A stretch of 64,000 nucleotides of DNA from Prorocentrum cordatum (GCA_963575745.1 CAUYUJ010014339.1:252143-316142), one strand, 5' to 3'. Counted from the first letter of the stretch, positions 29,591 through 40,492 are shown. Notes: generated by a model from the letters alone, not told the origin. Program-made: numbers and translations.

Positions 29591-29592
29591 CG
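29364..29592. repeat. (AAC)n / (AGC)n microsatellite
   Basis: CAA and CAG trinucleotides mixed; about 230 bp. Confidence 0.96.
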
Positions 29593-29984
29593 GGCGTTGT
29601 TGGGCAAGCGGCCGCTGTTGGGCAGGCGGCCTTCTGTCTCGAATGGACACAGGCCGCGGCGGCGTGGACAGCGCATCCTGTTCAAAATGAACAGGAACTG
29701 CTGTTGGGCATTGTACCCATTCTTTCCGTTTCATTTCGGGCGTCCAGACTCGAGACGAACGCGTTCCACTACTCGCAGAGTAACTGCGCGCAAATGGCCT
29801 GGATCCCCCGCGGGGGATCGACGATACATTACGTCAAAACAGACATGTGTCTTTCGGACGCGTGCGCGTAGGCACTTTGCGAGTGCTGGGGCCGTCGTAG
29901 ACTCTATTCGAACCAGTGCGGAATATGCACGTTTCCCGAGGGAATGGGACGACTTGTGCCTCGTGGTGTCCTTTTGCGAAGCCT
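29593..29984. other. Unassigned region
   Basis: It starts with a short duplication of GGGCGTTGTTGGGCA-like units. No gene is supported. Confidence 0.4.
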
Positions 29985-30165
29985 TCTGGAGCGTCTTGAG
30001 GACCTCTTTGGCCGTCTTGAAGCGATGTTGGGCCCTCTTCGAGCGCTCTTGGGCCGTGTTGCAACGTCTTGGGGTCCTCTTGGGCCTCCCTGAGGCCGTC
30101 TTGGAGGCAGTTTGGGCGCTCTTGGGGCTGTCTTGGGACATCTGGGGCCGAACATGGCCGAACAC
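29985..30165. repeat. CCAAGANGGC minisatellite, reverse orientation
   Basis: CTTGGGG, GCCGTCTTGGAG and CTCTTGGGC units, the complement class of the array at 14866-15605. Confidence 0.75.
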
Positions 30166-30404
30166 TGGACGTGCAAGATGCGGGCTGGCGAAGCCCACCC
30201 CCTCACACTCCCCCCCGTTACTTTTCCCGGCTAACGGATCGCGGCGCTACGCGCGTTTACCTGCTTCCGCCGCCCCCTGTGATCTTTCCACGGGGGTTGC
30301 ACGGCCTGCCGAAGATCTTTTATAATGAAAGAGCGCTTCCCGACTGGGTCTCGGCGGGTTGCGCCGGCCGCGCGCAAGGACCCACAACGACCTCACCGCC
30401 CACA

Positions 30405-30720
30405 AACAACCACCCCAAGACGGCCGAGATGACCCAAGATTGCCTCCGAGATGGTCCCGAAACGCCTCCGAGACAGCCAGTATGGCCCCGTGAGGGCCCA
30501 ACCAACGATTGCGTTTCTGTGACTTTGGGCGCTCTCGCCTCTTCGGGCTTCCGACGCTCCAAGACGGCACCACTGGCCCCAAGGATCGCCCCGCGACGTC
30601 CCGACAGGCCTCCAAGAGGCCCACAAAGCGGCCCAAGAAGGGTCCAACACGGCCCCAACACGGCCCCATAGATCTCCAAAGTGGCCCCCGAGCGACTCCC
30701 TGAGAGGTCCCCCAGGATGC
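30405..30720. repeat. CCAAGANGGC minisatellite
   Basis: Shares TCGGGCTTCCGACGCTCCAA (30543) with 15198 and the same degenerate CCCCAAGA units. Confidence 0.75.
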
Positions 30721-31180
30721 CCCCACCAGACAGGTGCGAACTGTTTCCTTAAATGAAATGTGATTCCTGGGGAGGAGCGGGCACGGAAGGGAGACGAGGC
30801 CAGGGCTCAGGGGCAGGGCAAGCAACGCGGAGTCGCCAGGCTCGCGGGCAGCCGAGGAAACGATGCGACGTCACATGGCTGGTCCGCCGCTCGCCCTGGG
30901 GGCCCCCTGTCGCCGCAGCTGGGCTCGCGTCGGAATTCCATCCATCGCAATGCAATGTTATGCCCGCCCCGATGCCCGGAGCTCAGAGAGGGGGTTCAAG
31001 GCGGGGGCCGGGGGGGGGGAGTTTGGGGCCCAGCGGCCCTCGTATAATACGACTTGTGGGTACCCCTCTGCTCCAGGCGCAGGGGCGTAGATGCGCCGTG
31101 CCCCATCTTTTAATTAGTATTAAAATAAGAATGGGGCGGCGAACCCGCGATCGCCGATCCGCGTCGTTTTATACGGCCCG
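30721..31180. other. Unassigned region
   Basis: No supported gene or repeat. Confidence 0.4.
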
Positions 31181-31189
31181 GCGCCCGAC

Positions 31190-31640
31190 CACGATGGTTC
31201 CAGCTTGGTTCCACGATGGTCCCGAAAGGTTGACATGTCACGAAACCATATGATTTCAAAGGGTTCCTGCTTGGTTCCACGATGGCTCCGACGTCGCAAC
31301 TGTGACGAAACCCTATGAACTCAAAGGGTTCCTGCTTGGTTCCACGATGGTTCCGACGTCCCAAGTGTGACGAAACCTTATGAATCCACAGGGTTCGAAA
31401 CCTGAATCACAAGGTTCTTGTTTGGTTCCACAATGGTTCCGACGCAGCAGGTGTGACGAAACCGTATGAATCCACCGGGTTCCTGCTTGGTTCCGCGATG
31501 GTTCCACGATGGTTCCGACGTCGCAAATGTGACGAAACCCTATGAATCCACAGGGTTCCTGCTTGGTTCCACGATGGTTCCATAATGGTTCCGACGTTGC
31601 AAGCGTGACGGAACCTTGTGAGTTCACAGGGTCTGTGCAG
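31190..31640. repeat. Tandem repeat, about 65-bp period
   Basis: CTTGGTTCCACGATGG starts near 31204, 31270, 31335 and later, interspersed with GTGACGAAACCNTATGANT and CAGGGTTCCTG. About seven units in all. Confidence 0.9.
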
Positions 31641-31834
31641 CCCGGTCATCTCCAGGAGGCCATGCTCCACGAGACCGCGGTGTCGCTGATGCGGGACAGG
31701 CTCACGAAAACGCTCCCGAAACGGTGCTGCAAGGAAACCCTGGAGGCGGGCCGCGCTCGGCTGAAGGCCTGCGCGGCGCAAGTCGATAGCGCCTGTGACG
31801 CGTCGACGGCCTGTGCCGCGACCTGCCGTCCAGG
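31641..31834 (+). CDS. Possible orphan exon
   Basis: An open stretch reading HLQEAMLHETAVSLMRD and then a Lys/Ala/Cys-rich helix-like segment (about 63 residues). It is preceded by CTGTGCAG and followed by CAGG-GTAAAG, which fit splice acceptor and donor sites. The minus strand is also open, so the strand is uncertain. No family is recognised. Confidence 0.25.
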
Positions 31835-31959
31835 GTAAAGGACCTGGGCCGCGGCCAGGGAGACCGCCTCGCCAAGTGATGCGGCTCGCTGAAAAATAGC
31901 GCGTGCCCAATTTAAGGAAACTTTCGCACCTGTCTGACGGGGGGGCCCGCAGAAGGCCC

Positions 31960-32040
31960 CAGGAGGCCTCCTCCTCCTCCTCCTTTTCCTTGTCCTTCTT
32001 CTCGTCCCTTTCCTCCTCCTCTTCCTCACCCAAGCGTTCC
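31960..32040. repeat. (TCC)n microsatellite, short
   Basis: Interrupted TCC array. Confidence 0.85.
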
Positions 32041-32480
32041 CCCAAGGGGCTCCGCTGTAGAGGCCGCGGCTTATGGCCTGGGGAAGACTGTCCAAATAAT
32101 AATCGAAACGACCGCCCAAAAACCAGCCCAGGGGGCCCCGGCCGACGCTCGGACGCACTCCAGGACACTCTGCCCAGTATGATTCCTTTCTTGAGTTGCG
32201 TCTTGCTTCGAATGCTGCGCTCGGCCCGCTCATGGAAAAATCGCCTGACGCAGCGGCCAGCGCTGCGATGCCTGCGACGTCAACCTGCCCCCCCGTGGAA
32301 ACACCGCGCACACAGCCATGCCAATTGATTGGCCCCCCACATCGACCCCGCCCCCCCCGCGCGCGGCTCCAAGCCCCCGATGCCGGTGATCACGGACAGC
32401 CAGCGCCGACCCGTAATCGCACTCAGGAATCCAGCCATGGCGACGAGCCCATCGGACGTGGCTTACTCGCGGGAACGGGG
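32041..32480. other. Unassigned region
   Basis: No supported gene or repeat. Confidence 0.4.
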
Positions 32481-32484
32481 CGAG

Positions 32485-32860
32485 ATGTTTCGTAGATGTT
32501 TCGTATGTGTTTCGTAGATGTTTTTTTGCGTGCGTAGATGTTTCGTAGATGTTTCGTCGATGTCTGTAAATGTTTTTCCGACGAAATTCGCCCCGCGAAC
32601 GGATTCGGGCTCGCGCGACCACCACGCTTGTGTATCGTAATCTACAGCACTTCAGGCGAGGTTCGGCCCGTGAACGGAATCGGGCTCGCGCGACCACGGT
32701 TTCAGCAGATGCGACCGCGTCGTTTTCGACCCCCCAGAAATCCACCGGAGATGTTTCGTAGATGTTTCGTAGATGTTTCTGCGTGCGTAGATGTTTCGTA
32801 GACGATTCGTTGATGTTTCGTAGATGTGTCGCAGATGTTTCGTAGATGTTTGGGTAACCG
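32485..32860. repeat. (AGATGTTTCGT)n tandem with an internal duplication
   Basis: 11-bp units AGATGTTTCGT at 32485-32575 and 32748-32855. Between them ACGGAATCGGGCTCGCGCGA-like sequence occurs twice, about 75 bp apart. Confidence 0.9.
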
Positions 32861-33337
32861 GGGCTCGTGGGCAGGCGGGGTTTGAGCGCTCGGAGCCCCC
32901 CCCCCCCGAGGACTTCTGAGTCCCTCCCGCAGAGTTCCAAGAGGCCCTTTTGAGAGCCCTCACAGGACGTATGATATCGTTTGGGCCGAGCCCTTTCGAT
33001 GCGTGGTGGCGCCATGCCAATTGATTCCATTGAACAGAGCAGCCCGCACTGACAACAACACAGAGAGAGCCCACTGCACGGACCCGCCACGCAAGATCGA
33101 ACCACCAAACCACGCGATCCGCCCAAACCAATAGCAAAAAAAACGAGCTGACGGAGCGGCGCCAACATCGCTTCCCAGCCGAAGCCAACCAAATCAAACC
33201 TGGACAGCCCACTGCTCGCGGCCTCTACAGGCTCCGCAGGGCCGGGGGAACACACAGACCACATTATACTTCGGCCCAACCTTCGGCCCAGCCTCTGGCC
33301 GCGTGGGTTCTTCCGCAAGGCAGGGGGGCGGCAGTGA
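32861..33337. other. Unassigned region
   Basis: No supported gene or repeat. Confidence 0.4.
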
Positions 33338-33502
33338 TAGGGGGCAAACAAACCCACCTCGCTTTTGACCACCCTCGCTTCCAAGAGATACCAAGCGATG
33401 CCAAACTACGGCCTGTACTGGTCAGGCCGCTTGACGAGGAGGCGCGTGGTATGACTTGGTTTTACCTGGAAGCGAAAGCGGGGTAGGTAATACACGCTCC
33501 GA
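33338..33502. mobile_element. 165-bp element family M7 with 5-bp TSD, copy 2
   Basis: TAGGGGGCAAACAAACCC to CACGCTCCGA, the same length as 20680-20844 and highly similar throughout. AGTGA flanks both sides (33333-33337 and 33503-33507). Confidence 0.93.
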
Positions 33503-33734
33503 AGTGACTCGCCGCAGGCGCCTTGGAAGCGTCGAGCCGCCCCCCTTCTGGCGGCCCCGGAGGGGCGCGCACTGGGCGCGCGGCGTCGCCCAGGAGGTTG
33601 CCGCCGAGGCTCATCCGCTCCTGCCGGGGGGTGGCGCTCGCGGCCACGACGCCGGCCGAGGACCGACGGCAGGCGGCGCGCCCGAGAGGCCACTCGTGCC
33701 CGCGGCTATTGCAGACCAAAAAACAATACTCGGG
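33503..33734. other. Unassigned GC-rich region
   Basis: No supported gene. Confidence 0.4.
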
Positions 33735-33895
33735 CCCCGTCGACCCTGAGCCCCAAGAGGCCCCTAAGAGGCCCCAGGAGGCCCCCAAGAGCCCTCAAAG
33801 GGCCCCCAAGACGCCCCCACTAGGCCCCCAAGAGGCCTCCCGGAGGCCGCCAAGAGGCCTCCTGGAGGCCCTATAGGAAGCCCCCAAGAGGCCCC
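33735..33895. repeat. CCAAGAGGCCCC minisatellite
   Basis: Imperfect 12-15-mers, the same class as 14866-15605. Confidence 0.85.
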
Positions 33896-34314
33896 CACGG
33901 GCCGGCGGAATGAGCGACGCGATGCAATAAAGAAAAACTCGGGCCCCGTCGACGGGGCGGCGACCCCAGCGCGGGCGTTCGACCCCGAGATCCTGGCGCC
34001 GCCATTTGTTCACGCTGGGCGTTTCCGCCCGGCACCGGGGCTGCGGGGCCATCACAGCTCGACGAGGGGCTGGGAGAAGTGCCGCGGGGAGATGGGGTCT
34101 GGGGCTCTGGCCATGACTCCTCGCGATGCTTCAAACGCTTCGCGACGGCGGATCATAGGGGGCAGGTTGAACGCCGCCAGTGGCCCAGAATCGGCTAGTA
34201 CTGAGTGATCTGGCGACCGAAAGACCGAGCCGACAGCTCAGCACGAAGGAAGTCGGCCCTGGAGAACGAAGAGGCGCCCTGGGAGGTCTTCGCCTGCTTC
34301 TCGGAGAGCAATGA
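33896..34314. other. Unassigned region
   Basis: No supported gene. TCGGGCCCCGTCGAC recurs at 33731 and 33942. Confidence 0.4.
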
Positions 34315-34520
34315 TCATGTCAGCGTCGCGCTGGCTCGACGACCCAGTAGCGTGTTACTGTCGAAGAGCTGTGCATATCGGAAATTGGAGATGAGGTCGA
34401 AGTGAAACAGAGACACCCCCCAGAAATCCGTTTCGGCTTCGTGTCGTGCGTGCAGGCGGGCGAGTCGAGGCTGCGTGGGCGCGCTGGCGAAATGAACTCG
34501 CCGCTGCCAGAGCGATTCTG
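34315..34520 (-). CDS. Possible terminal exon
   Basis: On the minus strand a protein-like stretch contains DFWGVSLFHFDLISNFRYAQ and ends at a stop at 34315-34317. Upstream the frame runs into the 12-bp tandem array, so the 5' limit cannot be set. No family is recognised. Confidence 0.22.
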
Positions 34521-34579
34521 GGCCAATTGTTGCTACTCCCCGGCTGGCCGGCGGTGGCTCGGGGGTGTCCCGCTGGTTG

Positions 34580-34995
34580 GCTGGCAGTGGCTTGGGGGTG
34601 TTCCGATGGTGTCTCGATGGTGAGCCGATGGCGTCCCGATGGTGTCCCCGTGGTGTTCCGATGGTACTCCACATGGTTCCCCGACGATGTCCCGATGGTG
34701 TCCAGATGGTGTCCCGATGGTGTTCCCATGTTGTCCCGATGGTGTCCAGATGGTGTCCTGATGGTGTCCTGACGGTGTCCCGATGGTGTCCCGATGGTGT
34801 TTCGATGGTGTCCCGATGGTGTCTCGATGGTGTCCTGACGGTGTCCCGAGGGTGTTTCGATGGGTGTCCCGATGGTGTTCCGATGCTGTCGCCATGGTGT
34901 CCCAGCAGCGTCCCGATGGTGTCCACATGGTGCCCGATGGTGTCCCCATGCTGCCCCGATGATGTTCTGATGGCGTCCAGGTGGTGTCCCGATGG
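34580..34995. repeat. 12-bp tandem GATGGTGTCCC
   Basis: About 33 imperfect units of GATGGTGTCCC(N). Confidence 0.95.
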
Positions 34996-35069
34996 TAGTT
35001 ATCCACATGGATGTCGCGTGAGATCGATAGATATATGGTCCTGGGCTCCGGGCCCACGGGCCACCCCCC

Positions 35070-35132
35070 CCTCCCCCCCAGATGGTATGGTCCCAGGATT
35101 CCTCGCCCCCCCCCCCCCCAGATGGTATGGTC
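35070..35132. repeat. Short duplication CCAGATGGTATGGTCCCAG
   Basis: Two copies at 35078 and 35118, separated by a poly-C tract. Confidence 0.8.
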
Positions 35133-35137
35133 CCAGA

Positions 35138-35176
<39 letters not shown>

Positions 35177-35177
35177 T

Positions 35178-35212
<35 letters not shown>

Positions 35213-35362
35213 CACGACGACGACGACGGCTGCGGCGGCGACGACGCCGGCGGCGGCGGCGACGACGACGATGACGACGATGACGACGGCGACGACGACG
35301 ACGATGACGACGACGACGACGAGGACGACGAGGACGACGAGACGACGACGACGACGACCTCT
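35133..35362. repeat. (GAC)n microsatellite
   Basis: GAC array with GGC and GAT variants; the Asp-rich plus-strand frame is an artefact. Confidence 0.96.
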
Positions 35363-35364
35363 GA

Positions 35365-35520
35365 ACCACCACAGCACCACACCACATCCACAGGGGGGGG
35401 GGAGGGGGGCACCGCAGCGCAGCACCACGCCACGCCCACCTCTGAACCACCACAGCACCACACCACATCCACAGGGGGGGGGGGGGGCACCGCAGCGCAG
35501 CACCACGCCACGCCCACAGG
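35365..35520. repeat. Direct duplication of an 80-bp CCACCACAGCACC unit
   Basis: CCTCTGAACCACCACAGCAC through CACCACGCCACGCCCA occurs twice, with poly-G tracts of different length. Confidence 0.9.
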
Positions 35521-35609
35521 GGGGGGCGGGCGGGGGGGACCATCGCGGGGGGGGGGGGGCCCAATGGCATCAGCATTGGGGGGGGGCCCAAGCCCTGGAC
35601 CATGTATAG

Positions 35610-35940
35610 GCATATAGCTAATGATATCGATGCATCGTGAGATGGAGAATGGGTCCGCTTGATAGTGTGACTGAATGCTATGTAGTTGATAATGACCGAG
35701 TGTGAGATCAACAATGAGATCGATAGACAGATAGGAGGCAATGCGAGATTGATTTATACGGGATCTCCAAGCATATAGTGCAATCGACACTGGGATCGAT
35801 AATGAGAAATCGATAGCGAAGCCGATAGTGGGATCGATAAACAAATAGTGGCATCGATAGTGAGATCGACAGCGAGACCTCTAGTGAGGCCGATAGTGAG
35901 ATCGATAGACAAATAGTGGACGGATGGACTGCCATGGTGC
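35610..35940. repeat. GAGATCGATAGT tandem repeat
   Basis: Imperfect 10-14-mers around GATCGATAGTG. The complement class is at 41425-41535 (GATCTCACTATC). Confidence 0.85.
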
Positions 35941-36126
35941 CCCGATGGTGTGATCATGTATTTGTTCCTAGGGTGTCCCGATGGTGTCCCATCGCAGGTG
36001 TCATCAGCAGAACCCCCCACACACACAGCCTCCTCCTCACCAAGAGGGTGGTCGCATAGGCGCATGTCTACTGCGCAAGGCGCTAACGAGGAATGCGCAC
36101 AAGCGGAAGGCGACGCGCGCTCCACT

Positions 36127-36287
36127 CATCAAGGGCTCCCAACTTCGCGCTTCGCGCAGCGCGAAGCGCGAAGTGCGAATAGCTTCGCGCTCTCGCGCCG
36201 CCTCCCAGGGGAGAAGAGGAGGATGAAGAGGACTCGGGGCCGAACCGCGAAGCGCGAAGAGCTTCGAGCCCTCGGGGGCGCCCTTGG
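36127..36287. repeat. CTCCCAACTTCGCGC dispersed repeat, full copy
   Basis: From AAGGGCTCCCAACTTCGCGC to GGGGGCGCCCTT; AAGGGC/GCCCTT ends. Matches 10005-10155. Confidence 0.78.
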
Positions 36288-36299
36288 CCTGACGCTCCC

Positions 36300-36868
36300 G
36301 AGTGCTCACGCCCCCCGCGGCTCTCCACGGGGGGCCCCAGGACCGTCAAGACAGAGCGACCCCGGGCGAAGGGCCGGGAGCCTGGGGACCGTCCCCCGGG
36401 GGGTCCGGGATCCGTTGCCCTCAGGGCCCCGTGCCCCTCGTCTCGCCGCCGCCGTCGCTCGGACGTCCCCTCCCCGTGCACGTGTACCCCCCCCCCCTTT
36501 CCCAATCCCCCCCTTTCGTCCGGCCCGAAGTACGCGACGCCCAGTCTCCTCCGCTCTGCCCCCCCGCCGGGGGGGGGGAGCGAGAGAAGGGGGCAGACCC
36601 TCTCAGAACGCCCGAAGCCCCCAGGCCGGCCTTCTGAGCAGTTCCCTGAGCCTGCCCCGAAGACGCAGCAGCGCTTCTCGGAAGGCGCGCGGGCTTCTGA
36701 AAAGCCCCGCCGCCTTCGGTGCGAATGGCCGAAGAAGAAGAACTTCTGCCGGCAACTTGGTCGCAAAAGCATGCCGAGCTTGGCCGAAGCAGTGCAAAGA
36801 AGATCCGTCGCATGCCGAAGAAGAAGAAAAAGACAAAGAAGAAGAAGAAGAAGAAGAACCGATGTGAA
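36300..36868. other. Unassigned GC-rich region with element fragments
   Basis: Fragments of M1 (GTCGCTCGGACGTCC, 36464), of the 24273 element (36490-36525) and of the TTCTGAGAAG repeat (36630-36735) can be seen, plus (AAG)n at 36820-36858. No gene. Confidence 0.55.
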
Positions 36869-37000
36869 CAGAAACACTTTTGGCGTTCCGCGCGGGTTTC
36901 TTGTATCCGCGCTGGGCCCCCCTCCCTGGCGCGCGGAACGCGCCGAGGGGGGGCCCAGGCGCGGATCCAAGAAATCCGCGCGGAGCGCCGACAGTTTATG
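36869..37000. repeat. Palindromic GC-rich element, complete copy
   Basis: TTGGCGTTCCGCGCGGGTTTC on the left pairs with GAAATCCGCGCGGAGCGCCG on the right, and the centre holds GGCGCGCGGAACGCGCC. Confidence 0.82.
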
Positions 37001-37048
37001 ACTATCGCAATTTTTCCTCTTCGGCTTCTGAAAAGGCCTCCTCCTTTT

Positions 37049-37271
37049 CTAGAGGCCTCCTAGATGGGGTCCGATTATCTGGGGTCGATGGGTCGCGCCG
37101 CATCGCCAATGCATCGCCGATGTATCGGCGTTGAATCGGCGACGTCGGCGATGCATCGGCCGCGCTGGCGTGGGGAAACACGAGTTCCACATCGAGCCGC
37201 GTCGTCGATGCGTCATCGATGCGGCGCGATCCTCCGACCCCACCTACTCGGACCCCATCTTGGAGGCCTAG
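37049..37271. mobile_element. TIR element family M9, copy 1
   Basis: CTAGAGGCCTCCTAGATGGG and, reversed, CTAGGCCTCCAAGATGGGGT; terminal repeats of 25 bp or more. TTTT flanks both sides. The interior is a run of CATCGCCGATGCATCG-like palindromes. Confidence 0.82.
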
Positions 37272-37284
37272 ATTTTGACTCCCC

Positions 37285-37365
37285 CCCCCTCCCTCGCCCC
37301 CAAACGCGGATGCAAGAAATCCGCGCGGAGCGCCAACACTATGTTTATGGCGTTATGTTTCTTCG
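37285..37365. repeat. Palindromic GC-rich element, fragment
   Basis: GATGCAAGAAATCCGCGCGG then AGCGCCAACACTATGTTTAT, matching one arm of 36869-37000. Confidence 0.65.
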
Positions 37366-37379
37366 ATTTCTGCGAAGGC

Positions 37380-37390
37380 CTGTGTCTGTG

Positions 37391-37427
<37 letters not shown>

Positions 37428-37454
37428 GTGCGTGTGTCTGTGTGTCTGTGTGTG

Positions 37455-37535
<81 letters not shown>

Positions 37536-37750
37536 GTGCGCGTGCGCGTGCGCGTGCGCGTGCGCGTGCGCGTGCGCGTGCGCGTGCGCGTGCGCGTGTG
37601 CGTGTGCGTGTGCGTGTGCGTGTGCGTGTGCGTGTGCGTGTGCGTGTGCGTGTGCGTGTGCGTGTGCGTGTGCGTGTGCGTGCGTGCGTGTGTGTGTGCG
37701 TGTGTCGCTGTGTGTCTGTGTGTGTGTGTCTGTCACTGTGTCTGTGTCTG

Positions 37751-37787
<37 letters not shown>

Positions 37788-37845
37788 GTCGCTGTGTGTC
37801 TGTGTGTGCGGGTTTTAAGACTGTGTGTGTGTGTCTGTGGGTGTC
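37380..37845. repeat. Alternating purine-pyrimidine (TGCG)n/(TG)n/(TGTGCG)n tract
   Basis: About 460 bp in which almost every step alternates purine and pyrimidine, with zones of TGCG, GCGTGC and GTGTGC. It is a strong candidate for Z-DNA under supercoiling. Confidence 0.95.
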
Positions 37846-37999
37846 CTCCTTGTCGCCGCCGGAAACCTTTCCGCCCGCCCGCCAAAGGTCCAGCTTGGGC
37901 AGGGCACCAGGCAGTCTGCCGCAGGCGGCGGCCAGGGTCTCGGCCGTCAGCCCCACCTCGAGGGGAAGCTCCCACGCAGGAGCCACCACCGCATACCAT

Positions 38000-38225
38000 C
38001 CAGCTCTCCTCCAACTCCTCCTTCACCTCCTCCTCACCCTCCTCGTCCTCCACCGACCTCCTCCACCGACCTCCTCCTCCACCTCTTCCTCCTCCTCCTC
38101 TGTTCATCGGTTCCTCTTCTCCTCGTCTCCACTTTTCCTCTTCTCCTCTTCTCCTCCTCCCCTCCTCTCCTCCTCTCCTCCCCTCCTCCTCTCCTCCCCT
38201 CCTCCCCTCCTCCCTCCTCCCTCCT
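38000..38225. repeat. (TCC)n microsatellite before gap
   Basis: Degenerate TCC/CCTC array running into the gap. Confidence 0.93.
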
Positions 38226-38325
38226 NNNNNNNNNNNNNNNNNNNNNNNNNNNNNNNNNNNNNNNNNNNNNNNNNNNNNNNNNNNNNNNNNNNNNNNNNNN
38301 NNNNNNNNNNNNNNNNNNNNNNNNN
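38226..38325. other. Assembly gap (100 N)
   Basis: Exactly 100 N inside a TCC array; the real length is unknown. Confidence 1.
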
Positions 38326-38480
38326 CTCCTCCATCTTCTCCTCCTCCTCATCCTCCTATTCCCCTATCCCCCTCCTCATCCTCCTCCTCCTCCTCCTCCT
38401 CCTCCTCCTCCTCCTCCTCCTCCTCCGTTTCCTCCTCCTCCTCCTCCTCCCACCTCCCCCTCCCCTCCTCCGCCTCCCCC
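38326..38480. repeat. (TCC)n microsatellite after gap
   Basis: Continuation of the TCC array. Confidence 0.93.
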
Positions 38481-38985
38481 GCGCGAGGGGGGCGGCACCC
38501 CGCCGAGGTCGAGGCTCAGCAGCCCCGCGCAGAGGGCGAGGCAGGCGCCGAGCCGCTCCGCCTCTCTGCGGTGGGGGGGTCCGACGAGCTGAGCGGGGGG
38601 AGGAACGAGGATCGAGGACGATGTTGCTCCAGTCGTACTCCAGGACTTGCCAGCCTCGAGCGTATCCCTATCCCTAAGATTGACACGCCAAAAGGCGATG
38701 ACAATCTTAGGGACTCGCCCTCAAAAACTAGAAAGGAATCCCTAAGATTGGCATCGTGATGAGGAGGTGCCCAGCATAGGGATAGGGATATGTTCCAGGC
38801 TGGTAAAGGACCACATCCCAGAAATAAGTTCGAGCACCCGGAACAGTGTCAAGGGAGAGTGTCGAAAGAGCGCCGGGCGAGCGTCTCCCGGGGCCCGACG
38901 CGCGAAAACCTTCGAGTTCCGGTACACTCTCTGAGTGCTCGTGATGATTCCCAGCGATCCAGGCGACAGCAGGCTGGAACATCAG
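38481..38985. other. Unassigned region with small inverted repeats
   Basis: TCCCTAAGATTG at 38670 and 38739 is inverted at 38702 (CAATCTTAGGGA), and CTATCCCTAT is inverted at 38776. No gene is supported. Confidence 0.45.
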
Positions 38986-38989
38986 CAAT

Positions 38990-39480
38990 CAAAGGTCGAG
39001 GATCTCAGGGGCCCCAGGATCGAGGATCTCAGGGGCCCCAGGGCTCGAGGGAGATCGAGGGCTCGAGGGAGATCGAGGGTTCCCGAGGGCTCGAGGGTTC
39101 CCGAGGGCTCGAGGGCCCGAGGGTCTCAGGCGCGAGGGCACGAGGATCTCAGGGATCGAGGGCTCGAGGATCCCAGGGGCCCCAGGATCGAGGAACTCAG
39201 GGGCCCCAGGGCTCGAGGATCGAGGGCTCGAGGGAGATCGAGGGTTCCCGAGGGCTCGAGGGTTCCCGAGGGCCCGAGGGCCCGAGGGTCCCAGGCGCGA
39301 GGGCCCGAGAGGAGCGAGGGCGCGAGGGCTCGACGATCCAAGATCGGGGCATCGAAGGATCGAGGCATCGAAGGATCGAGGCATCGAGGGAGGCATCGGA
39401 GGATCGAGGCATCGAGGGAGGGATCGAGGGCTCGCAGCTCGAGGGATCGAGGGATCGGGGGGTCGGGGCTTCGCAGGCTC
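38990..39480. repeat. ATCGAGG/GCTCGAGG degenerate tandem
   Basis: 8-9-mers GCTCGAGG, ATCGAGG and TCAGGGGCCCC with larger duplications (39000-39180 versus 39175-39300). Confidence 0.92.
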
Positions 39481-40058
39481 GAGGAGCGGGCGGCGGCGGC
39501 CGCCCCCCGGAGGGGGCCCCCGCGGTGCCGCGCCCCGCCGGCGCGGAGAGGGGCCTCCGTGCCTCCTGCGCTGCTGCTGCTTCCCCACAGCAGCGCTTGC
39601 AGCACCAGGGTTTTTTCCTTCGGTTACCCTATGCTTCTTCATAGGTCAGGCGTGGAGGGGCTCGCCGCGTCGTCGCGCCGCGACGGGGGGCGGAGCGCCT
39701 TCGGCGCGCGGTGGCTGCCCGCGACGGGGTCGACGTGGGGGTGTCGGCGGGGGTGACGCCCCCCCCCGACGCTTATTCAGAAACTCGGAGTAGGGGTTCT
39801 TACTTCGGTCAACCATCTCGGGACCCAGCCCGCAAAATCGCCGCCGTGCCGCCCGTCACTGCCTGTTGCTGCCTGTCGCCGCCATCCCCGCCCGTCGTCG
39901 CCCATGCCGCCAGTCGCCGCCCGTCGCATCGCATACATTGCACCGCATAGATTGCGTATCAGGCCCGATTCTGTGACAGCCGCGCGCAGGCTTTTACATT
40001 ATTCCCGAGCCTTGGGCTCTGCCTTGCACGCGGCCTTCCGATTTGCTAAAACGCCCCG
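39481..40058. other. Unassigned GC-rich region
   Basis: No supported gene or repeat; a few CCCGTCNC units lie at 39855-39930. Confidence 0.4.
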
Positions 40059-40059
40059 A

Positions 40060-40345
40060 ACCCTTCACCATCGTCGTCATCATCGCCATCATCATCGTCT
40101 ACCTCATTGTCGTCATCATCATCATTATCATTGCCCGCGTCATCACCAACGTCGTCATCATCAACAACACGTCTACAAATATTCATCCTCATCATCATCG
40201 TCATCATCATCTTCGTCATCATCGATATCATCGTCATCGTCATCATCATCAGCATCATCACCATCATCATCAGCATCAACATCACCATCATCATCATCGT
40301 CACCCACTTTAACCTTACGCGTGGCTCATCATCACCATCACCCAT
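40060..40345. repeat. (ATC)n microsatellite
   Basis: CATCAT/CGTCAT array. Confidence 0.95.
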
Positions 40346-40492
40346 CGACATACTTGAACCGCATAGACTGTACTGCATAGGTTGCACCGCGTAGATTGCA
40401 CCACATAGAGGGCACCGCATAGATTGCATTACATTGGTTGCACCGCATACACTGCGCCACATTGATTGCACCTCATCGACTGCAAGAGCCTA
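40346..40492. repeat. 15-bp tandem GCACCGCATAGATT
   Basis: About nine imperfect units; similar words lie at 39930-39960. Confidence 0.85.

Noticed and set aside
31646-32311. Minus-strand 221-codon frame
   Set aside because: The segment with possible splice sites fits the plus strand better; the rest is composition-driven.
37064-38677. Frame of more than 500 codons spanning the GT/GC tract and a gap
   Set aside because: Its length comes from an alternating purine-pyrimidine tract, a TCC array and 100 N translated as X.
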